A stretch of 64,000 nt of DNA from Sphingomonas sp. 67-36 (GCA_001897375.1 MKSU01000015.1:62001-126000), one strand, 5' to 3'. Shown: positions 35,210 to 47,394, counted from the stretch's first letter. Translations and numbers: made by a program. Notes: a model not told the origin generated them from the sequence alone.

Positions 35210-37054
35210 CAGCGCCTCGCTCGCCTCCAGCCAGCGCGCCTCGGCCGCCTCGATGCGGTCGGTGAGATCGGCGCGGCGCTTCATCAATTCGGTCATCGTC
35301 AGTTTGGCGAGCGCCTGATCCGCGCCGGCGGGATCGAACATCGCATGATCGATCGCGGAACGCTGGGCGGTGAGCTTCGCCAGTTCCGTCTCCGCCTCGC
35401 GCGCGGTCTTGCGCCATTCCTTCGCCGCCTCGCGCCGTTCGGCGGCGGCGCGGCGCTCGTCCTTGCGATTGGCCTTCGCGCCCTCCGCCTTCGGCTCCTT
35501 CGCCAGCACCAGCGCGACATAATCGTCGAGGCTGCCGTCGAACTCGTGCGCCGTGCCGCCGTCGACCAGCACCAGCCGGTCGGCGGTCAGCTCCACCATA
35601 TGCCGGTCGTGGCTGACGATCAGCACCGCGCCCTTGTAGCCCGCCAGCGCCTGCACCAGCGCCTCGCGCGCATCGACGTCGAGGTGGTTGGTCGGCTCGT
35701 CGAGGATGAGGAGGTGCGGCGCGTCGCGGGTGATGAGCGCCAGCGCGAGCCGCGCCTTCTCACCGCCGGACATCTTGCCGACCTGCCCTGTCGCGCGGTC
35801 ACCCGAAAAGCCGAAGCGGCCGAGCTGCGCACGCACCGCCGCCGGGGTCGCGCCCGGCATCACGCGCGTCATATGCGCGAGCGGCGTGTCGTCCGCGTCC
35901 AGCTCCTCGACCTGATATTGCGTGAAATAGCCGACCTTCATCCGGTTGGAGGCGGCCATCTCCCCCTCCATCGGCGCGAGCTGCGCGGCGATCAGGCGGG
36001 CGAGGGTGGTCTTGCCGTTGCCGTTGCGGCCGAGCAGCGCGATGCGATCGTCCGGATCGAGCCGCAGGTTGAGGCGCTTGAGCACCGGCGTCTCGCCATA
36101 GCCGACCGCCGCATGGTCGAGCGTGATGAGCGGTGGGCGCAGCGGATCGGGATCGGGGAAATCGAACGACAGGCTCGGATCGTCCGCCAGTTCGGCGATC
36201 GGCTGGAGTTTCGCCAGCATCTTCGCACGGCTCTGCGCCTGCTTGGCGGTGGAGGCGCGGGCGGAGTTGCGGGCGATATAATCTTGCAATTTCGCGCGCT
36301 GCGCATCCTGGCTGGCGCGCGCGGCGGCGAGCTGCGCCATGCGCTCGGCGCGCTGGCGCTCGAACGAATCGTAGCCGCCGGCGTAGAGCGTGGTCTTGCC
36401 GCCCTGCAGGTGCAGGATGTGATCGACCACGTTGTTGAGGAAATCGCGCTCGTGGCTGACCACCACGATCGTCGCGCGATAGGATTTGAGGAAATCCTCC
36501 AGCCACATCACCGCCTCCAGATCGAGGTGGTTCGACGGCTCGTCGAGCAGCAGCAGATCGGGCTGCGAGAACAGCAGCGCGGCGAGCGCCACACGCATCC
36601 GCCAGCCGCCGGAGAAGCTGTCGAGCGGGCGCTGCTGCGCCTCCTCGTCAAAGCCGAGCCCGACGAGGATGCGCGCGGCACGGGCCGGGGCGGCATGGGC
36701 ATCGATCGCGATCAGCCGCTCATGGATGTCGCTGATCCGGTGGGGATCGGTGGCGGTTTCGGCCTCCGCCGTCAGCCGCGCGCGCTCCACGTCCGCCGCC
36801 AGAACCGCCTCGAACGGCGTGGTCTCGCCGGCGGGCGCCTCCTGCGCGATATAGCCGATGCGCGCGCCGCGCGGCATCTCGATCGCGCCGGCGTCCGGCT
36901 CGATCATCCCGGCGATCGCCTTCACGAGCGTCGACTTGCCCGCGCCATTACGGCCGATCAGCCCGACGCGGCTCCCCGGCGGCAGCGAGGCGCTCGCGCC
37001 GTCGAGGATCGCGCGCCCGCCGAGACGGACGGTGATGGCATTGAGGGTAAGCAT
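35198..37054 (-). CDS. ABC-F family ATP-binding protein (YheS/Uup group)
   Basis: A 618-residue protein with two ATPase cassettes and no membrane segment. Walker A motifs are GRNGAGKST (residues 34-42) and GRNGNGKTT near residue 340; signatures are FSGGW and MSGGE, each followed by LLLDEPSNHLD or LLILDEPTNHLD. The inter-domain linker and a C-terminal coiled coil with many Glu/Lys/Arg (near residues 530-615) fit ABC-F factors that act on the ribosome. Whether it is a translation factor or antibiotic-protection type cannot be told; the chromosomal setting favours the former. Confidence 0.9.
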   Translation of the reverse strand: MLTLNAITVRLGGRAILDGASASLPPGSRVGLIGRNGAGKSTLVKAIAGMIEPDAGAIEMPRGARIGYIAQEAPAGETTPFEAVLAADVERARLTAEAETATDPHRISDIHERLIAIDAHAAPARAARILVGLGFDEEAQQRPLDSFSGGWRMRVALAALLFSQPDLLLLDEPSNHLDLEAVMWLEDFLKSYRATIVVVSHERDFLNNVVDHILHLQGGKTTLYAGGYDSFERQRAERMAQLAAARASQDAQRAKLQDYIARNSARASTAKQAQSRAKMLAKLQPIAELADDPSLSFDFPDPDPLRPPLITLDHAAVGYGETPVLKRLNLRLDPDDRIALLGRNGNGKTTLARLIAAQLAPMEGEMAASNRMKVGYFTQYQVEELDADDTPLAHMTRVMPGATPAAVRAQLGRFGFSGDRATGQVGKMSGGEKARLALALITRDAPHLLILDEPTNHLDVDAREALVQALAGYKGAVLIVSHDRHMVELTADRLVLVDGGTAHEFDGSLDDYVALVLAKEPKAEGAKANRKDERRAAAERREAAKEWRKTAREAETELAKLTAQRSAIDHAMFDPAGADQALAKLTMTELMKRRADLTDRIEAAEARWLEASEALEEA

Positions 37055-37119
37055 GGCGCGCGCCTAGCAGAGCGAAGCGCGCGCCGCCAGCGAGGCGACG
37101 CGGCTCCCTCCGCCGCGCG

Positions 37120-37941
37120 TCAATGCACGAAGCGCGCCACCACGTCGCGATAGGAGCGGCTGACCTTCACCTGCGCGCCCGAATCGAGCACCAGGAAGCA
37201 TTCGCCGTTGGTGTGCGGCTTCACCTGCTTGACGAGATCGAGGTTGACGATCGTCGAGCGGTGGACGCGCTGGAAGCGGCGCGGGTCGAGGCGCTTCTCC
37301 AGGTCCTTCATCGTTTCGCGCAGGACGAGCGAATTGTCGGCGGTCTTGATGACCATATAGTCGCCCGCCGCCTCGATCAGCTCGATCGTGTCGACATCGA
37401 CGCGGAAGATCTGGCCGCGATCCTTGATGTTGATGAGCTTCTCGAAGCGATTGGCGTTGACATGATCGCCATCGCCGCCGGCCATTTCCGCCGCCGCTTC
37501 GGGCGCATGTTCGGCCAGCGCCTCCTTGAGCTTCTCGGTCTCCTCGGCGCCCTTGCGCTCCGCGAGACGCTGGCGCACGCGGTCCAGCGTATCGGCGAGA
37601 CGCGCTTCCTCGACCGGCTTCATCAGATAATCGACCGCCTGCGCCTCGAAGGCGCGCAGGGCATGGTCGGAATAAGCGGTCACGAATACGAACAGCGGCG
37701 GTTCCACCTCCATCAGCCCCTGCACGACGGAAAAACCGTCGAAGCCGGGCATCTGGATATCGAGGAACACGAGATCGGGTTTATGCGTCTTGATCGCGCT
37801 GATCGCCTCGCGCCCGTTCTGGCACTTGGCGATGATCTCGACATCCTCATGGGTCTGGAGCCGCAGTTCGAGGCCCTGGATCGCCAACGGTTCATCGTCG
37901 ACCAGAATGGTGCGGATGGTCATTGCCTGGGTATTCTCCAA
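37120..37941 (-). CDS. LytTR-type response regulator
   Basis: A 273-residue two-domain regulator: receiver domain (phospho-acceptor D61 in LVFLDIQMPGFDGF) and a LytTR DNA-binding domain from about residue 165, with RFQRVHRSTIVNLDLVKQV as its hallmark. A charged linker around residues 135-160 joins them. It follows the LytS-type kinase gene on the same strand with 65 bases between, so they form a two-component pair. MTIRTILVDDE, six codons in, is the more usual kind of start. Confidence 0.92.
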   Translation of the reverse strand: MENTQAMTIRTILVDDEPLAIQGLELRLQTHEDVEIIAKCQNGREAISAIKTHKPDLVFLDIQMPGFDGFSVVQGLMEVEPPLFVFVTAYSDHALRAFEAQAVDYLMKPVEEARLADTLDRVRQRLAERKGAEETEKLKEALAEHAPEAAAEMAGGDGDHVNANRFEKLINIKDRGQIFRVDVDTIELIEAAGDYMVIKTADNSLVLRETMKDLEKRLDPRRFQRVHRSTIVNLDLVKQVKPHTNGECFLVLDSGAQVKVSRSYRDVVARFVH

Positions 37942-38006
37942 TAATCCGCCGCGCCCAATTCATCCGTCCGGCGCGACGGTTTCATTTACTCCACACCCCT
38001 GTTGAC

Positions 38007-39167
38007 TCACTCGAGCTGGAACGGGATCTCTATCTCGACCCCGAACCCGCCCGCCGGCATGGCCTGGATCTCGAAACGATGATCCGCCCCGTAGGCCTGC
38101 GCCAGACGCTCCCTGATATTGGCGATGCCTACGCCGGTTGAAAGACTCGGCCGGTTTTTCGTTCCCTGCAAGCCCGGTCCGGTATCGGATACGGCGATCT
38201 GCACGCGATCCCCGGCGAGCCGCGCGCCGATGCGGATTTCGGCCCCTTCCTCCTGCGGCGTGACGGCATATTTGATCGCGTTCTCGACCAGGGGCTGGAG
38301 CAGCAGCGACGGCAGGTGCGCCTTCTCCACCGCCGGATCGATATCGAATTGCGGGCGCAGCCGCTCCTCGAAGCGCATCTTCTCGATCTCGAGATAGAGC
38401 TTCAGCGTCTCGATCTCCTGCGCCATCGTGACATGCGCGGTCGGCTCGTTGATCAGCGTGTAGCGCAGGAAAGAGGCGAGGCGGGAGAGCATCGCATTGG
38501 CGCGCTCCGTCTGCTTCAGCAGCACCAGCGTCGAGATCGAGTTCAGCGTGTTGAACAGGAAATGCGGATTGAGCTGGTAGCGCAGCATCGCGAGCTGTGC
38601 GGAGGAAGCCTGCGTCTCCAGATGCTGCATCTGGTCGATCTGCTCCTCGATGATCAGATAGAAGTTGATCCCGAAATAGAGCGCCGACCAGCCCGCCAGC
38701 ACGGTGAAATTGAGGAACAGCGCGCCGATCAGCAGCTTCACGTCGATGCCGGGTGCGGCGAACTTGATGAAGCTGAACGAAAAGGTGTCGAGCAGCGCAT
38801 AGAGAAAGGTCGCCGCGCCGAGCGTCAGCAGCGTCAGCATGATCCCGGCGATGCGCGGGAAGCTGCGGTAATAGCCGTAGAGCGTCGAGAGCAGCAGGGT
38901 GATGCAATAGCCGACGATCGTCTCGATGATGTTGGTGGTGATGCCTTGCAGCGTGAAGCCGTTCGAGATGCTCGATACGGTGCGCAGGATCAGATAGCCC
39001 GACCAGCCCGCCGCCTGGAGGAACCAGAAGGCGCGCGCCTTGTCCTCGAAGAAGGGGCGGGCGAACATCGTGGGCGCGCGGATCGGCGTCGCCGGAAAGG
39101 GCGGCGGCGCGGCGGTGTCCGCCGCCGGTGTCGGGCTGGTGCTGGGGGCCGGGAACGAGGTCGCCAT
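38007..39167 (-). CDS. LytS-type sensor histidine kinase (His_kinase/HATPase)
   Basis: A 386-residue kinase with about four membrane helices (residues 48-190), a short coiled coil and the LytS/YehU-type phospho-acceptor segment LRYQLNPHFLFNTLNSIS near residue 195, then an ATPase domain (PLVENAIKYAV, DTGPGL, GVGIANIRERL). No separate ligand domain is seen, so the membrane part probably senses. It stands upstream of its LytTR partner and downstream of an Oar-like receptor gene, separated from the latter by a terminator. The ATG at 39165-39167 is preferred to one 14 codons earlier that lies next to the terminator. Confidence 0.9.
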   Translation of the reverse strand: MATSFPAPSTSPTPAADTAAPPPFPATPIRAPTMFARPFFEDKARAFWFLQAAGWSGYLILRTVSSISNGFTLQGITTNIIETIVGYCITLLLSTLYGYYRSFPRIAGIMLTLLTLGAATFLYALLDTFSFSFIKFAAPGIDVKLLIGALFLNFTVLAGWSALYFGINFYLIIEEQIDQMQHLETQASSAQLAMLRYQLNPHFLFNTLNSISTLVLLKQTERANAMLSRLASFLRYTLINEPTAHVTMAQEIETLKLYLEIEKMRFEERLRPQFDIDPAVEKAHLPSLLLQPLVENAIKYAVTPQEEGAEIRIGARLAGDRVQIAVSDTGPGLQGTKNRPSLSTGVGIANIRERLAQAYGADHRFEIQAMPAGGFGVEIEIPFQLE

Positions 39168-39201
39168 CGCCGCCGCCTTACACGCCCCGGCGCGACGGTG
39201 C

Positions 39202-39246
39202 AAAAACAAGCGGGCCGCCGCTCCCGGGAAAGGAGCGACGGCCCGC
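39202..39246 (-). terminator. Intrinsic terminator after the Oar-like receptor gene
   Basis: On the minus strand GCGGGCCGTCGCTCC pairs with GGAGCGGCGGCCCGC (one G-T pair) around TTTCCCG, followed by TTGTTTTTG. It begins 24 bases after the receptor stop and should separate it from the kinase gene. Confidence 0.85.
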
Positions 39247-39270
39247 GAGGGTGTGCCGGAGCGGCGGCGC

Positions 39271-42200
39271 TCAGAAGCTGAAGCGCGCGCCGATGCGGAT
39301 CGTGTAGAGCGACTGGCGCGCGTAGATCGTGTCGGTCGGCGCCGTGTTCGGCGAGAGGTAACGATACTGGACGCACTTGTCGGTCGATGTGCCGGCCACG
39401 AAGCCGGTGGTCGAGGCGCCGGTGGCGACCGGCGCGGTCAGGCACTGCACCCGCACCGCCGGGATGGTGTACGGGAAGGCATATTCGCGGATCTGGCCCC
39501 AATTCTTGTTGATCAGGTTCGTCACGTTCTCGATGTCCGCGAAGACCTCGATGCGCGACTTGCCCACGAACGCCGGGATTTCCTGCGCCAGGTGCAGGTC
39601 GAAACGAGTGAACCACTTCGAGTTGAACGCATTGCGCGGCGCGATCTGGCCGCGATACTTCGATAGGCCGCTCGACTTGATCAGCGCCTCGAACGTGTCC
39701 TGCGTCGCCTTCGAATCATAGGAGACCAGCGGATCGTTCTCGGTCGGGACGTACAGCAGATAACGGCTGGACGATTGCACCGTGCCGAACACCGGGCTGC
39801 GAGCGCTCGACGCATCCTGCATCGTGAAGCTGTACGGCCGGCCGATGCGGGTTTCGCCGAACAGGGCGAAGGTGGTCTTGTAATCGCCGAACAGTGCCGG
39901 GTTCACCGTCAGATTATACTTCAGGCTGTGCCGCACCTCGTCGTTCGACGTGCCGTAAGCGGCGCCGTTCGCGTCGAGGAAGGCTCCGTTCGCATAGTTG
40001 GACGTGGCGGTCGACGAAGTTGCCGGCGCCTGATCCGTCACGCGCTGGTAGGTGTAGCTGACACCCGCGTCGAGACCCCAGTCGAACGTCTTGTTGACGC
40101 GCAACACGCCGATCAGGCTGTGGCCGCGATTGGTGTTGGTGAGAATGATGTCGTAGTTGGTATCGGCGAAGCTGGTGACCGGGCTGTAGCGGGTGCGGCC
40201 GTCCGGCGTCAGGAGACCGTTCGGGCGCACGCGGGCGTCCGTGAAGAATACCTGGTTGCGCACCTTCGACCAGAAGAAGTCCGCACCGAAGTTCCATCCC
40301 GTGCCGAACCCGGATTCACCAAAGCGCGGTGACCAGTCAGCCGACAAGGTGCCCCGCCACTGCGACGGCAGCTTGAACTTCGGATCGAGCGCGTTGGTGG
40401 GAGCCGGGGTGGCCGGGTTGGTCGTGACGCTCTTGAGATAGTCATTGACCGCGCCCGGAATGGTCGTGCCGTTCACATTGACCAAGCCGACGCTGCCGGC
40501 GGGATTGGTATATGAGCCGTCGTTATTCTGGCGGATGTCGATCGAGTTTGACAGGAAGCCGGTGTTCGAGAAGCTGTTCGAGACATAAACGTCCGGCGAA
40601 CCGCCCGAGAAGACGCCGATGCCGCCGCGCAGGCTGATCGTGGGCGTGGGCTTGAAATCGAAGCCGACGCGCGGCTGAAGGATCGAGCGGCCGCTGATGT
40701 ACGCGGTGTTGGCATAGCCGATCCGGCCCACGAAGCTCTGGTTGAGCGCAGGGCGCGAGTGGCCGCCATACATGTCGAAGCGGACGCCGTAGTTCAGCGT
40801 CAGGACGTCGTTGACGGTCCAGGTGTCCTGAAGGCCGAAAGCATAGGACTGATAGCGGAAATTCGCTGCCGCGTCGTTCGGGTCAAGCGACGGCACCGCA
40901 TTCTGATAACGAAGGCGCTGTGCGTTGCCGTCGATGAAATCCTGCATCGAATCGAAGTAATAATCGCCGGCGCTACGCTGCAGGAAGGCGTTGAAGATCT
41001 TCGTGTCCTGGAAATCGAAGAACAGACGCACATTGTGGTTGTCGCGATTCAATCGCGCCTGGATGAGACCGCCGTAGGTGCGGCTCGTCAGAGCATTGGT
41101 CTGGCGCGAGATGTCGGGACCGAACGTGATCGTGCCATAGCCGGGCTGGCAGTTCGTCGACGCGCTTGCGCCGGCGCTGCCCGGATTGGTGCGGTCCGAG
41201 GTCGGCGCCGCGCAAACCGTCATCTGCGCGAAGCCGCGGCCCATCACCGGATCCTGGCCGCGCTTGTAATCCTTGTAGAAGGCGCGAACCTCGGTCGAGA
41301 ATTCGTCGGTCCAGTCCGAATTGAGCTGGAACACCCCGGTATGCAGCCGGTTCGAGGCGATATAGCCGTCAGATGCGAGACCCAGCCCCGGCGTGCCGGT
41401 GGTGAAGGTATTCTGATTATACTGGATCGAATCCTTGGTATAAAGATAGGTCAACGACGCGCGCTGACGATCCGAGAAGTTCGCGTCGATACGCGCGACG
41501 AGCCGATCGTCGCTGTCCTGCGAGTTGTTCAGGATGCCGCCAGTGTCGTAACCATATTTGCTTTTGGCGATCTGGGTGACCTGATCGACCTGCGCCTGGG
41601 TGATGCTCGGGATCACCGTGCCGGCGTTGTTCTCCGCCGTGCCTTCGGGGATCGGAGTGCCGGCGCGGATGCGCTCGCCGGCAACCATGAAGAACAGCTT
41701 GTCCTTGATGATCGGGCCTGACAATTCGGCGCCGTAATTCTCGAACTTGAAGCTCGGCAGCGTCACATGGCCGGTCGGCACGCCCGGACCTGCCTTGGTG
41801 TTCTTGCCCGTCAGTCCATCGCCGGAATAGGCATAGAAGCCGGTGCCGTGGAACTGGTTGGTGCCCGACTTCAGGATCGCGTTGATCGCGCCGCCCTGGA
41901 AATTGCCTTCGCGCACGTCATAAGGCGCGACCTTCGTCTGGAACTGGCCGATCGCGTCGAGCGGGACCGGTGAGCGACGGGTAGGCAGGCCATCGGGGTT
42001 GAGGCCGAAGTTATCGGTGACGGGAACGCCGTCCACCGAGAAGCGGTTGTAGCGCGCGTTCTGGCCCGCGAAGCTTACGGCGCGGCCGCCTGAGGGCGTG
42101 TCGTCGAGGCGCGCGAGCGGGTCGCGGCGCATCAGGTCGCGCACGTCGCGGTTCAGCGTCGCGACATTCTTGATCTGCGCGGCCGTGAGAACGGTGGCAG

Positions 42201-42615
42201 GACCCTGGCTCACGGTGCGCGCGTTGACGATCCGCGAAGCGGTGACGACCACCTCGCCGCCGGCGGTTCCGGTGGCGGCCTCCGCGGGCTTCAACTCGAC
42301 CGGCAGGTCATACGCCTGCGCGACGACGGTGAAGATATCGGTGACGGTGGTCTGGGGGTAGCCGGTGGCGGTTACGCTCACGGAGAAGGGGCCTCCAACG
42401 CGAAGGCCCGATGCGTTGAAGCTGCCGTTCGCGCCGGTGACGGTGTTGACGGCGGTACCCGACGGAACGTGGGTGATCGTCACCGTCGCGCCCGCGACCG
42501 GGGCGCCGCCCGACGTCACCGAGCCGCGAATGGTGGAGGTGGTTTCCTGCGCCGTGGCCGCGACAGGCGCGATGAGCGCAGCCGCAGCCACGCCCAGAAA
42601 TAGGCTAGTACGCAT
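39271..42615 (-). CDS. Oar-like TonB-dependent receptor with N-terminal carboxypeptidase-regulatory domain
   Basis: A 1114-residue outer-membrane protein. After a signal peptide ending near ATAQE (residue 23) comes a carboxypeptidase regulatory-like beta-sandwich (STIRGSVTSGGAPVAGATVTI to residue 105), a TonB-box-like GEVVVTASRI, a plug domain and a large barrel ending in SF. This is the Oar/OmpA-related receptor type used for large substrates such as peptides. Two CxxxC-type pairs in extracellular loops (near residues 505-525 and 1065-1090) may form disulphides. The 172-base spacer upstream (42616-42787) shows no gene and should hold the promoter. Substrate unknown. Confidence 0.92.
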   Translation of the reverse strand: MRTSLFLGVAAAALIAPVAATAQETTSTIRGSVTSGGAPVAGATVTITHVPSGTAVNTVTGANGSFNASGLRVGGPFSVSVTATGYPQTTVTDIFTVVAQAYDLPVELKPAEAATGTAGGEVVVTASRIVNARTVSQGPATVLTAAQIKNVATLNRDVRDLMRRDPLARLDDTPSGGRAVSFAGQNARYNRFSVDGVPVTDNFGLNPDGLPTRRSPVPLDAIGQFQTKVAPYDVREGNFQGGAINAILKSGTNQFHGTGFYAYSGDGLTGKNTKAGPGVPTGHVTLPSFKFENYGAELSGPIIKDKLFFMVAGERIRAGTPIPEGTAENNAGTVIPSITQAQVDQVTQIAKSKYGYDTGGILNNSQDSDDRLVARIDANFSDRQRASLTYLYTKDSIQYNQNTFTTGTPGLGLASDGYIASNRLHTGVFQLNSDWTDEFSTEVRAFYKDYKRGQDPVMGRGFAQMTVCAAPTSDRTNPGSAGASASTNCQPGYGTITFGPDISRQTNALTSRTYGGLIQARLNRDNHNVRLFFDFQDTKIFNAFLQRSAGDYYFDSMQDFIDGNAQRLRYQNAVPSLDPNDAAANFRYQSYAFGLQDTWTVNDVLTLNYGVRFDMYGGHSRPALNQSFVGRIGYANTAYISGRSILQPRVGFDFKPTPTISLRGGIGVFSGGSPDVYVSNSFSNTGFLSNSIDIRQNNDGSYTNPAGSVGLVNVNGTTIPGAVNDYLKSVTTNPATPAPTNALDPKFKLPSQWRGTLSADWSPRFGESGFGTGWNFGADFFWSKVRNQVFFTDARVRPNGLLTPDGRTRYSPVTSFADTNYDIILTNTNRGHSLIGVLRVNKTFDWGLDAGVSYTYQRVTDQAPATSSTATSNYANGAFLDANGAAYGTSNDEVRHSLKYNLTVNPALFGDYKTTFALFGETRIGRPYSFTMQDASSARSPVFGTVQSSSRYLLYVPTENDPLVSYDSKATQDTFEALIKSSGLSKYRGQIAPRNAFNSKWFTRFDLHLAQEIPAFVGKSRIEVFADIENVTNLINKNWGQIREYAFPYTIPAVRVQCLTAPVATGASTTGFVAGTSTDKCVQYRYLSPNTAPTDTIYARQSLYTIRIGARFSF

Positions 42616-42787
42616 CGTTCGTGTTCCCCTTGCGAGCTTCTGCTCAGGTTCCCGGCGGTTCCCTGACCGTCCGCCGAGCCCGTGCCCTTGCATTATTAAG
42701 CTACGATGACAGCCGCGAGTCGATTCCGCCGCTGCTTCAGACTCGGCTCATGATGCGTTGCAAAAAAGCGACACTTTAGCCGCGAAA

Positions 42788-44923
<2,136 letters not shown>

Positions 44924-44975
44924 CTAGCCCGTCCGCCCCCGCGTTGCGAAGGGGCGAACGGGCGGAGGCGTTCGA

Positions 44976-46544
44976 TCAGGGCTGCTCGCCCACGGGCGCG
45001 ACATATTCGCCCATGTCCTTGCCCTCGATCTCGTCGAGGCCCTTGTAGAGCCGCGAATTGTGCATCCCGTAGACGAAATACAGCACGATCGCGCCGATCG
45101 AATACCACAGGAAGAACATCAGCACCCGCGTCTCGATCGAGAAGATCAGGCCGAAGCAGAACAGGATGCCGAGGATCGGCAGCACCGGATAGAGCGGCAC
45201 CCTGAAGCCGCGCGGCAGATCGGGGTGCGTGCGGCGCAGCCATACCACCGTGAGGCAGACGATGCCGAACGCCGCCAGCGTGCCGACCGAGGTCATGTCG
45301 CCGAGCGTGTTGATGTCGAAGAAGCCCGCCGCCGCCGCGACGATCATGGCGACGAGGATCGTGTTGACCCACGGCGTCTTGAAGCGCGGATGCACGGTGG
45401 CGAACACGCGCGGCAGCAGCCCGTCGCGCGCCATCGTGTAGAAGATGCGCGTCTGGCCGTACATCAGCACCAGCACCACCGAGGTGAGGCCGACGATCGC
45501 GCCGATCTTGATGATCTTGGCGAACCAGCTCCATTGCGGGCCGAGCGCGTCCACCGCGACCGCGACCGGATCGGGCACGTTGAGCAGCTTGTAGTTCACG
45601 ATCAGCGTCATCGTCACCGACACGAGCATGTAGATGACGGTGCAGACGATCAGGCTGCCGATGATGCCGATCGGCATGTCGCGCGCCGGGTTCTTCGCTT
45701 CCTGCCCGGCGGTGGAGACCGCCTCGAAGCCGATATAGGCGAAGAACACGATCGAGGCGGCGCGCATGATGCCGCTCCAGCCGAACTCGCCCTTCTCGCC
45801 GGAGGGCGGCGGGATGAACGGGTCCCAATTGGCCTTCAGCGTGCCGAAATTCTGGATCACGAACCAGCCGACGATCAGGATGAAGGCGATGATGACGCCC
45901 ATCTTGACCACCACGATCGCGTTGTTGACCTTCGCGCTCTCGCTCACGCCGACGACCAGCAGCGCGCCGAGCAGCGCGCAGATCAGGAAGGCGGGGAGGT
46001 TGAACAGATAGGTCAGCGGCGCGCCGTTCGCGCCCAGCACGGCCGCGCCGTTCTGCATGATCGCATGGCCGCTCGGCCCGGTGAGCTCGATCGGGATGAT
46101 GATGCCGTAGTCGCGCAGCAGCGACACGACATAGCCCGACCAGCCGACCGCGACGACCGACGCCGCCAGCCCGTATTCGAGCAGCAGCAGCGCGCCCATC
46201 ACCCAGGCGGCGAACTCGCCGATCGTGGTGTATGAATAGGTATAGGCCGAGCCAGACACCGGCAGGGTCGAGGAAAGCTCGGCATAGCACAGGCCGGCAA
46301 GCCCGCAGATCACGCCGGCGACGACGAACGAGATCAGCACCGCCGGCCCGGCGTGGAGCGCGGCGGCGTTGCCGGTGCGCACGAAGATGCCCGCGCCGAT
46401 GATGCAGCCGATGCCAAGAAAAACGAGATTGGCCGCGCTGAGCGTTCGTTTCAGCTCGCTGGCCTGCGTCTCGCGCTGGATCTGCTCCACCGTCTTGCGG
46501 AGCGTCATCCGCGCGAGAAGACCTTCTGCGGGTCTGGTTGCCAT
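44976..46544 (-). CDS. APC family amino-acid permease (cationic amino-acid transporter type)
   Basis: A 522-residue membrane protein with about 12-14 helices. The N-terminus reads FLGIGCIIGAGIFVRTGNAA near residues 42-61, the substrate-site GAGIF loop of the APC superfamily; GLCYAELSSTLPVSGSAYTYSYTTIGEF and FFAYIGFEAVSTAGQEAKNPARDMP are typical of the YfnA/CAT subgroup. It probably brings in arginine, lysine or related amino acids. Single gene, 61 bases upstream of ligA. Confidence 0.88.
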   Translation of the reverse strand: MATRPAEGLLARMTLRKTVEQIQRETQASELKRTLSAANLVFLGIGCIIGAGIFVRTGNAAALHAGPAVLISFVVAGVICGLAGLCYAELSSTLPVSGSAYTYSYTTIGEFAAWVMGALLLLEYGLAASVVAVGWSGYVVSLLRDYGIIIPIELTGPSGHAIMQNGAAVLGANGAPLTYLFNLPAFLICALLGALLVVGVSESAKVNNAIVVVKMGVIIAFILIVGWFVIQNFGTLKANWDPFIPPPSGEKGEFGWSGIMRAASIVFFAYIGFEAVSTAGQEAKNPARDMPIGIIGSLIVCTVIYMLVSVTMTLIVNYKLLNVPDPVAVAVDALGPQWSWFAKIIKIGAIVGLTSVVLVLMYGQTRIFYTMARDGLLPRVFATVHPRFKTPWVNTILVAMIVAAAAGFFDINTLGDMTSVGTLAAFGIVCLTVVWLRRTHPDLPRGFRVPLYPVLPILGILFCFGLIFSIETRVLMFFLWYSIGAIVLYFVYGMHNSRLYKGLDEIEGKDMGEYVAPVGEQP

Positions 46545-46655
46545 AATCCTCCCTCGGCCGCCCCCCGGACGGCCCGAATACGTTAAGCGACGGAACCTAG
46601 CGGCGAATGCGCCGCTCGCCTAGCCCGGAACGGGGCAGGTTGAGGGACGGAAGGA

Positions 46656-47048
46656 TCAGCGGTTGCTGTCGTTCCGCACCAGCATCGGGCCGAGCGGCCG
46701 CCCGGCGAGGATATGGACGTGGAGGTGCGGCACCTCGGCATGGGAATCCAGCCCGGTGTTGGCGATCAGGCGATAGCCGCTCTCGACCAGCCCGGCCTCG
46801 CGCGCGACCTTGCCGGTGGCGCGGACGAAGCTGGCGATTTCCGCATCGGACGCCCGTTCGGAAAAATCGTCCCAGCTGACATAGGCACCCTTCGGGATCA
46901 CCAGCAGGTGCGTCGGCGCCCAGGGCGCGATATCGTGGAACACCAATGTGTGTTCGTCCTCGAACACGGTTCGCGACGGGATCTCGCCGCGCAGGATCTT
47001 CGCGAAGATGTTCTGATCGTCATAGGGCTGGGTGGCGTCGACGGCCAT
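46656..47048 (-). CDS. HIT family protein (HinT-type purine nucleotide phosphoramidase)
   Basis: A 130-residue protein of the HINT branch: NIFAKILRGEIPSRTVFEDEHTLVFHDI at residues 13-40 and the catalytic histidine triad HLHVHILAG near residues 108-116. Such proteins hydrolyse AMP-lysine and related phosphoramidates. It follows hisE by 10 bases, an arrangement repeated in many alphaproteobacteria. Confidence 0.92.
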   Translation of the reverse strand: MAVDATQPYDDQNIFAKILRGEIPSRTVFEDEHTLVFHDIAPWAPTHLLVIPKGAYVSWDDFSERASDAEIASFVRATGKVAREAGLVESGYRLIANTGLDSHAEVPHLHVHILAGRPLGPMLVRNDSNR

Positions 47049-47058
47049 GATGCGGCTC

Positions 47059-47394
47059 CTATTCGGGGCGGAAGGAAAGCGGGCGGCCGGCTTTCTCGTC
47101 GTGGCCGGACTGGCCCTCGCGCCGTTCCAGCTCGCGGCGCACGTCGTCGAGCGTCAGGTCCGCGTCGGCGAGCAGGACGAGCAGGTGGAAGATCAGGTCC
47201 GCCGCTTCGGGCACGATCTTGGCGTCGTCGCCGGAGCAGGCGGCGATCACGGTTTCCACCGCTTCCTCGCCCAGCTTCTGCGCGATGCGCCTGCGCCCCT
47301 GGAAGAACAGGCTGGCGGTATAGGATTTCATTGCCGCCGCGTCCTTGCGCGCGCGGATCGTCGCCTCGAGGCGATCGAGCGTATCGTCGGCCAT
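47059..47394 (-). CDS. hisE: Phosphoribosyl-ATP diphosphatase
   Basis: A 111-residue protein of the MazG-like pyrophosphatase fold that hydrolyses phosphoribosyl-ATP to phosphoribosyl-AMP in histidine synthesis. KLGEEAVETVIAA (near residues 39-51) and EAADLIFHLLVLL (near residues 62-74) supply the metal-binding acidic residues. The start is set at MADDTLDRLEATI, since the longer frame adds only low-complexity sequence. The rest of the histidine genes are not in the window. Confidence 0.92.
   Translation of the reverse strand: MADDTLDRLEATIRARKDAAAMKSYTASLFFQGRRRIAQKLGEEAVETVIAACSGDDAKIVPEAADLIFHLLVLLADADLTLDDVRRELERREGQSGHDEKAGRPLSFRPE

Noticed and set aside
42755-42787. Intrinsic terminator after ligA
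   Set aside because: A run of six T residues is present on the minus strand near 42763, but the preceding stem is only about three base pairs.
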